From positions 1 through 53,109 of the forward strand of contig CALVYD010000010.1 in the NCBI GenBank assembly GCA_944371995.1: 53,109 nt of DNA. The letters run 5' to 3'. Below are positions 51,654 to 53,109 of the stretch, in pieces; position 1 is the stretch's first letter, and every line of letters begins with the position of its first letter. A program made the translations under genes and the position numbers. This DNA is from an uncultured Bacilli bacterium (lineage in GTDB: Bacteria; Bacillota_I; Bacilli_A; RF39; UBA660). The notes under the pieces are model-generated. The model worked only from the letters and a program-made list of their open reading frames with translations, ran no database searches and was not told the DNA's origin.

Positions 51654-53093
51654 TTATTTTTTTACATATGCTTTTATTTGTCTTTTTGCTTTGGTTGTTT
51701 TTACTATGTCTAACCATCCAATATTAGGTCCTGATGATTGTTCATCTGTGATAATTTTTACCCTATCTTTATTATGTAGAGTATGGCCACATTCTACAAG
51801 TTTGTCGTTTACTGTAGCGCCAACCATTTTATTTCCTATATCAGTATGAATTTTATACGCTAAATCAATAGCAGTCGATCCTGATGGTAATTCCATTATC
51901 TCTCCTTTATTTGTATATACATATACTCTTTGTGATAATAATTCTTGTTGTATATGTTCTACAAATTCTTGATTATTTGCAAAAGTCTGGTCTATTTCTA
52001 CTAAAGATTCAAAAAATTGATACTTATTTTTTAAATTTTCTTGCATTATATTTCTGGCATTGCCTTTGTTTATATTCCAAAAAGCCGTTAATCCATATGA
52101 TGCAATTTTTTCTTTTTCAAAAGTTCTTATCTGAATTTGGACTAATCTACCTTCTGCTCCAAATACTGTAGTATGAAGAGAGCTATACAGATTAGTTTTG
52201 GGATTTGCTATATAGTCTTTAAATCTATTATTCACAGGAAAATATTCCTCATGAACCAGTCCTAAAGTTGGATAGCATTTAGCAACATTATCAACAAGGA
52301 TTTTTAATGCTAATAAATCATGAATATCCGATAATTTTTGTCCTTGCTCTAGACGTTTATATATTCCATAGATATTTTTTGTTCTTATTTTTAGTTCATG
52401 TGGAATATTGGCATCCGTTAATACTTTATTTATTGTTTGTAACATTTCTTCGCGACATTGTTTGGTATCTTCGTCTATTTTCATTCTTATGTCACGTACT
52501 CTTTGATAGGCATCTGAATTATAATACTTTAAAGATAAATCTTCTAATTCACTTTTTATTATATGCATTCCTAGTCTGTCCGCTAAAGGGACATATAACA
52601 ATAATGTTTCTTTGGCATTTTCTTTTTGCTTAAATTCTGATTTAAATTGTAATGTTCTCATATTGTGAAGTCTATCTGCAAGTTTGATTATAATAATTCT
52701 TACATCATTTGTTATACTAGTAATAATTTTTCTAGTATTTGCTAGATTTTGTTCTTGTTTGGTTGCGAAATTCATTCTACTAATCTTAGTTACTCCATCT
52801 ACTAAGTTTGCTACATCATCGTTAAAATCTATTGCAATCTGTTCTTTGGTAATTTTGGTATCTTCTAGCGTATCATGTAATAAGGCAGCACAAAGGGTAT
52901 CTGTATCTGCATACATTTCAGCTAGAGTATACGCTACATTTAATGGATGAGTAATATAATCTTCTCCGCTTTGACGTTTTTGACCTTTATGTAATTCTTC
53001 TGCATAGTAATATGCTTTTTTTACCATTTCTAGTCCTTCTATGTTGTATTCTGCAACTTTTGAAAGTAAATCATTTACAGTTAAATTATTCAT
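51654..53093 (-). CDS. RelA/SpoT (p)ppGpp synthetase/hydrolase, short form
   Basis: A 479-aa protein; ATG 53093 follows GGGAGGTG. The HD hydrolase domain (about 25-170) has GEDYITHPL and LLHDTLEDT (H73, D74). The synthetase domain (about 230-345) has RTKNIYGIYKRL, FKDYIANPKTNLYSSLHT and VQIQIRT. A TGS domain (about 385-450) is present, but the helical, zinc-finger and ACT domains of full-length Rel (about 730 aa) are missing. It makes and degrades alarmone in the stringent response; without the C-terminus, ribosome-dependent activation would be altered. The amidase 5' part starts 75 nt downstream, probably in the same transcript. Confidence 0.9.
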   Translation of the reverse strand: MNNLTVNDLLSKVAEYNIEGLEMVKKAYYYAEELHKGQKRQSGEDYITHPLNVAYTLAEMYADTDTLCAALLHDTLEDTKITKEQIAIDFNDDVANLVDGVTKISRMNFATKQEQNLANTRKIITSITNDVRIIIIKLADRLHNMRTLQFKSEFKQKENAKETLLLYVPLADRLGMHIIKSELEDLSLKYYNSDAYQRVRDIRMKIDEDTKQCREEMLQTINKVLTDANIPHELKIRTKNIYGIYKRLEQGQKLSDIHDLLALKILVDNVAKCYPTLGLVHEEYFPVNNRFKDYIANPKTNLYSSLHTTVFGAEGRLVQIQIRTFEKEKIASYGLTAFWNINKGNARNIMQENLKNKYQFFESLVEIDQTFANNQEFVEHIQQELLSQRVYVYTNKGEIMELPSGSTAIDLAYKIHTDIGNKMVGATVNDKLVECGHTLHNKDRVKIITDEQSSGPNIGWLDIVKTTKAKRQIKAYVKK

Positions 53094-53109
53094 ATACACC
53101 TCCCTATAA

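Noticed and set aside
1..53109. CRISPR arrays, rRNA genes, insertion-sequence transposases and riboswitches.
   Set aside because: No regularly spaced repeats, no rRNA-like sequence, no DDE or HUH transposase and no recognisable riboswitch core were seen.

Overview
Low-GC, gene-dense bacterial DNA that uses TGA as a stop and decodes Trp with a CCA-anticodon tRNA, so the genetic code is the standard one and not the mycoplasma code. Strong AGGAGG-type ribosome sites, many small membrane proteins, AdhE, a YtrA-type GntR regulator, LysM amidase, a RelA/SpoT enzyme and P-type ATPases suggest an uncultured or gut member of the Bacilli / Erysipelotrichia / RF39-like Bacillota. This placement is an inference from gene content and composition.

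Region 1 (about 1-2000) is a tRNA-Trp gene used as an integration site. Downstream lie a frameshifted tyrosine integrase, a SymE-like gene, a 39-nt perfect inverted copy of the 5' half of the tRNA, and a direct copy of its 3' half. It looks like the scar of a small integrated element.

Region 2 (about 2000-35700) is ordinary chromosome. It holds nucleotide-house-cleaning enzymes (MazG-like, NUDIX), a 3-hydroxyacyl-CoA dehydrogenase-like enzyme, a SWIM/SNF2 helicase, AdhE, a divergent methylthiotransferase-like radical SAM protein and a UvrD-like helicase. It also holds a zinc/cadmium efflux locus with a divergent ArsR gene and two clear operators, an aminotransferase-GNAT fusion, a TudS/DUF523 protein, an FkbM methyltransferase and a Ca2+ P-type ATPase. 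A redox cluster follows (radical SAM, Cys-rich membrane microprotein, FTR-like protein, membrane thioredoxin), then a YtrA-type regulator with an ABC transporter.

Region 3 (about 36627-51308) is a 14.7-kb island inserted inside an N-acetylmuramoyl-L-alanine amidase/LysM gene. The N-terminal third of the amidase is at 51306-51578 and the rest at 35691-36629. Joining them at a shared GGA restores one continuous reading frame. The island carries a large serine recombinase and several apparent conflict systems. These are a 1505-aa Avs-like STAND protein with a nuclease-like N-terminus, a translationally coupled NUDIX + PLD/SF2-helicase/DUF3427 pair, and a Panacea antitoxin with a toxSAS-like (p)ppGpp-synthetase toxin. 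The left 2.6 kb is the residue of an older related element: a recombinase 3' fragment is fused to a dead NUDIX 5' fragment at an 8-nt microhomology, and a second att-like site lies at 39200-39238. The island is therefore a nested defence island whose excision should repair a cell-wall hydrolase.

Region 4 (51306-53109) is the amidase N-terminus behind a short RelA/SpoT (p)ppGpp enzyme.

All calls are from reading the sequence. No database search was run.
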